Shown here piece after piece: positions 37,150-38,800 of a stretch of DNA of 38,800 nt. The stretch spans positions 482,645 to 521,444 of the forward strand of contig NZ_BMRG01000004.1 of the NCBI RefSeq assembly GCF_014648515.1, given 5' to 3'. Every line of letters starts with the position of its first letter. Positions within the stretch are counted from its first letter, which is position 1. The position numbers and the translations under genes are program-made. Source of the stretch: Saccharothrix coeruleofusca (lineage in GTDB: Bacteria; Actinomycetota; Actinomycetes; Mycobacteriales; Pseudonocardiaceae). Below the pieces are notes generated by a model. The model made no database searches. It saw nothing but the letters and a program-made list of their open reading frames with translations, and was not told where the DNA came from.

Positions 37150-37935
37150 GTGATGATCGAGGAGGCGATGGACCTCAACCTCGCCGAGCACGCCGCTCAC
37201 CTGCACCGGGGTTCGCCGATCGCCGCCGTCACCGCTACCGGTGACCTGCTGGTCGCCGACAGCGGGCTGGACGACGACACGTTCAACATCATCGCCGCCG
37301 CCCGCTTCACGCCGGAGAACGCGATCCAGCGCATCGAGCAGGTGGTCCGGGACGTCCGGGCCACCGGCAGGCCCTTCTCCTGGTGGGTCGGCCCCGCCGC
37401 CACACCCGCGAACCTCGGCGACCTGCTCGCCTCGGCGGGGCTGCCCGCGTCGGACTCCGAGACCGGGATGTGGCGCGACCTGGCCGACCTGCCCGCGATC
37501 CCACCGGCGGGCCGCCTCGACATCCGCCCGGTGACCACGCCGGAGGACCTGGCCGACTTCGCCGCCGTGCTCGCCGCCAACTGGGATCCGCCCGCCGCCA
37601 CCGTGCGCCGCTTCTACGGCGACGCCGCCTCCCGAGCCCTCGCCTCCCCCGCGCGCTACTTGGTCGGCCGCGTGGACGGCCGCCCGGTGTGCACGGCCGA
37701 GGCGTTCCTCCACGCAGGCGTCGCGGGCATCTACAACATCTCCACCCTGGTCACCGACCGTCGGCGCGGCTACGGCGGTGCGATCACCCTGGCCGTGCTG
37801 CACGCCGCCCGCGCCGCGGGCGCCACCACCGCCGTCCTCCAGGCCTCGGCCGACGGGGAACCCGTCTACCGCCGCCTCGGCTTCACCGCCCGCGGCCGGT
37901 TCACCGAGCACGCCCTCCCCCTCGCCACCGACTGA
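37150..37935 (+). CDS. GNAT-family N-acetyltransferase
   Basis: 261 residues from GTG 37150, taken because a TAGCAT -10 lies 8 nt upstream; ATG 37168 with GGAGG is an alternative. The N-terminal half (1-125) is a divergent GNAT-like module. The C-terminal half is the active one: [28 protein letters not shown] (about 121-148), [54 protein letters not shown], where RRRGYGG is the acetyl-CoA pyrophosphate loop (Q/RxxGxG/A), and [16 protein letters not shown] tandem GNAT fold is likely. Substrate unknown. Confidence 0.9.
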   Translation: MMIEEAMDLNLAEHAAHLHRGSPIAAVTATGDLLVADSGLDDDTFNIIAAARFTPENAIQRIEQVVRDVRATGRPFSWWVGPAATPANLGDLLASAGLPASDSETGMWRDLADLPAIPPAGRLDIRPVTTPEDLADFAAVLAANWDPPAATVRRFYGDAASRALASPARYLVGRVDGRPVCTAEAFLHAGVAGIYNISTLVTDRRRGYGGAITLAVLHAARAAGATTAVLQASADGEPVYRRLGFTARGRFTEHALPLATD

Positions 37936-37989
37936 CCGCTGTTCAAGGGTGAGGAGGACGACTGCGTCCGCGTGGTCTCCCAGCCCTGA
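37936..37989 (+). pseudogene. 3'-end relic of an alcohol dehydrogenase paralogue
   Basis: Directly after the GNAT stop the frame reads PLFKGEEDDCVRVVSQP and stop. The last residues of the alcohol dehydrogenase at 34.8-35.9 kb read LFKDKEDDCVRSVFQP and stop. Twelve of sixteen residues match, including the terminal QP. No other part of a dehydrogenase is present on this strand. Confidence 0.7.
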
Positions 37990-38026
37990 CCCGCGTTCGG
38001 CGCTTCATACCGGCCGGGCGACTGGT

Positions 38027-38040
38027 TAGGGTCCTTGGTC
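38027..38040 (+). promoter_or_regulatory. Leaderless promoter of the NB-ARC gene
   Basis: TAGGGT (38,027-38,032) is 8 nt before GTG 38041, and no Shine-Dalgarno is present, so a leaderless mRNA is likely. Confidence 0.5.
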
Positions 38041-38800
38041 GTGGACGACGCCTTACCCGGCAACGGCGTGATCGGCGGGGTCTCCGGTGCGGTGGTCCAG
38101 GCGCACTCGATCACCGGAGGCGTGCAGGTGCACCAGGCCCTGCCCCCGGTGGTGGTCCCGCGCCAGTTGCCGCTGGTGAAAACCGGCTTCGTGGGTCGCA
38201 CGACGTACTTGGCCGCGCTGGACCGCATGGTCGCGGATGGCCGTGCCGTCGGCGTCACGGTGATCGACGGCATGGCCGGGGTCGGCAAGTCGTCGCTGGC
38301 GGTGCGCTGGGCGCACGGCAAGGCCGAGCACTTCCCCGACGGACTCCTGTACGCAGACCTGCGCGGGTTCGGCGCGGCGGACGCCCCGGTCCACCCCGGT
38401 GAGGCGATCCGGGGGTTCCTGGACGCGCTGGGGATGCCCGGCATCGCCTGGCCCGTGGAGTTCGACGGGCAGGTGGCCCTGTACCGGAGCCTGATGGCAG
38501 GGCGGCGGGTGTTGATCGTGCTGGACAACGCGCGCGACAGCGAACAGGTGGAACCCCTGCTGCCGGGCAGCCCGACGTGCCGGGTCGTGATCACCAGCCG
38601 TTACCGGCTGGACAACCTGGTCGCCAGGTACGGGGTCCGCACGGTGACGCTGACCCTGCTCCCCGAGGAGGAGTCGCACGAGCTGCTGGCGGTGGCGCTG
38701 GGCCGCGAGCGCGTCGCCGCGGAACCGGGGGCGGTGCGGGAGCTCGTCCGCCAGTGTGGCCACCTGCCGCTCGCGCTGTCCCTGGTGGCCGCCCGCCTGG
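38041..38800 (+). CDS. NB-ARC STAND regulator/signalling protein, N-terminal part (3' truncated by window)
   Basis: 253 codons are visible, open at the window end. The first 40 residues (GNGVIGGVSGAVVQAHSITGGVQVHQ) form a short glycine-rich motif seen at the head of many actinobacterial STAND proteins, not a BTAD or HTH domain. FVGRTTYLAALD (50-61) then starts the NB-ARC ATPase: P-loop VTVIDGMAGVGKSSLAVRWAH (72-92), LLYADLRGFG, Walker B VLIVLDNARDSEQVEPLLPG and CRVVITSR (sensor 1). It ends at LVRQCGHLPLALSLVAARL (GLPLA box). A TPR or WD effector region probably follows outside the window. Codon 5 is TTA, rare in such genomes and dependent on the bldA tRNA in streptomycetes. Confidence 0.85.
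   Translation, partial: MDDALPGNGVIGGVSGAVVQAHSITGGVQVHQALPPVVVPRQLPLVKTGFVGRTTYLAALDRMVADGRAVGVTVIDGMAGVGKSSLAVRWAHGKAEHFPDGLLYADLRGFGAADAPVHPGEAIRGFLDALGMPGIAWPVEFDGQVALYRSLMAGRRVLIVLDNARDSEQVEPLLPGSPTCRVVITSRYRLDNLVARYGVRTVTLTLLPEEESHELLAVALGRERVAAEPGAVRELVRQCGHLPLALSLVAARL

Noticed and set aside
1-38800. CRISPR arrays, insertion sequences or prophage genes
   Set aside because: No regularly spaced repeats, transposase or integrase motifs, or phage structural genes were seen on either strand.

Overview
The window is high-GC (about 72 percent) chromosomal DNA from an actinomycete. The GTG starts, leaderless TAnnnT promoters, AfsR/SARP-type STAND regulators and eukaryote-like kinase with extracellular tail fit this. 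The mix of families suggests Pseudonocardiales (Saccharothrix, Actinosynnema or Lentzea type); that placement is inference. There are no rRNA or complete tRNA genes, no insertion sequences and no CRISPR array.

Layout. (1) 1-7.4 kb: the 3' end of a LuxR-type regulator faces a leftward block holding a 1038-residue AfsR-like regulator, an MpaB/DUF2236 oxygenase, a YfcE-like phosphoesterase, a small acidic protein and a PknB-like kinase. (2) 7.4-11.2 kb: a secreted subtilase that has lost its catalytic Asp, Ser and oxyanion Asn, then a GntR/ABC-ATPase/permease operon autoregulated through a 24-bp perfect palindrome. (3) 11.6-14.2 kb: a large secreted fibronectin-III protein. (4) 14.3-20.05 kb, leftward: a 34-codon leader ORF, a histidine kinase and a response regulator, followed by four overlapping genes for His/Met-rich exported membrane proteins and a polytopic protein with a duplicated WDxxWH...PH motif. 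This is the best candidate for an undescribed, probably metal-related system. (5) 20.1-24.6 kb: an MFS exporter, two decayed gene relics, then a TetR/FAD-monooxygenase pair with four copies of one operator. (6) 24.6-28 kb: a ferredoxin reductase whose partner ferredoxin survives only as a C-terminal fragment, a PNPOx-like protein, a VOC protein, and a divergent CGNR regulator. (7) 28.2-32.8 kb: DIP1984 protein, a CDF metal exporter with divergent ArsR sensor, a P450 and two TetR regulators. (8) 32.8-38.0 kb: a cluster of small acidic or conserved actinobacterial proteins (DUF5709 and others), a zinc alcohol dehydrogenase and a GNAT acetyltransferase. (9) From 38,041 to the end: the 5' part of an NB-ARC STAND protein.

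The window is accessory in character: many small regulator-target pairs with visible operators, decayed genes (acetaldehyde dehydrogenase, ferredoxin, alcohol dehydrogenase 3' end) and a dispersed intergenic repeat pair. Most functional calls rest on motifs read by eye. No database search was possible.
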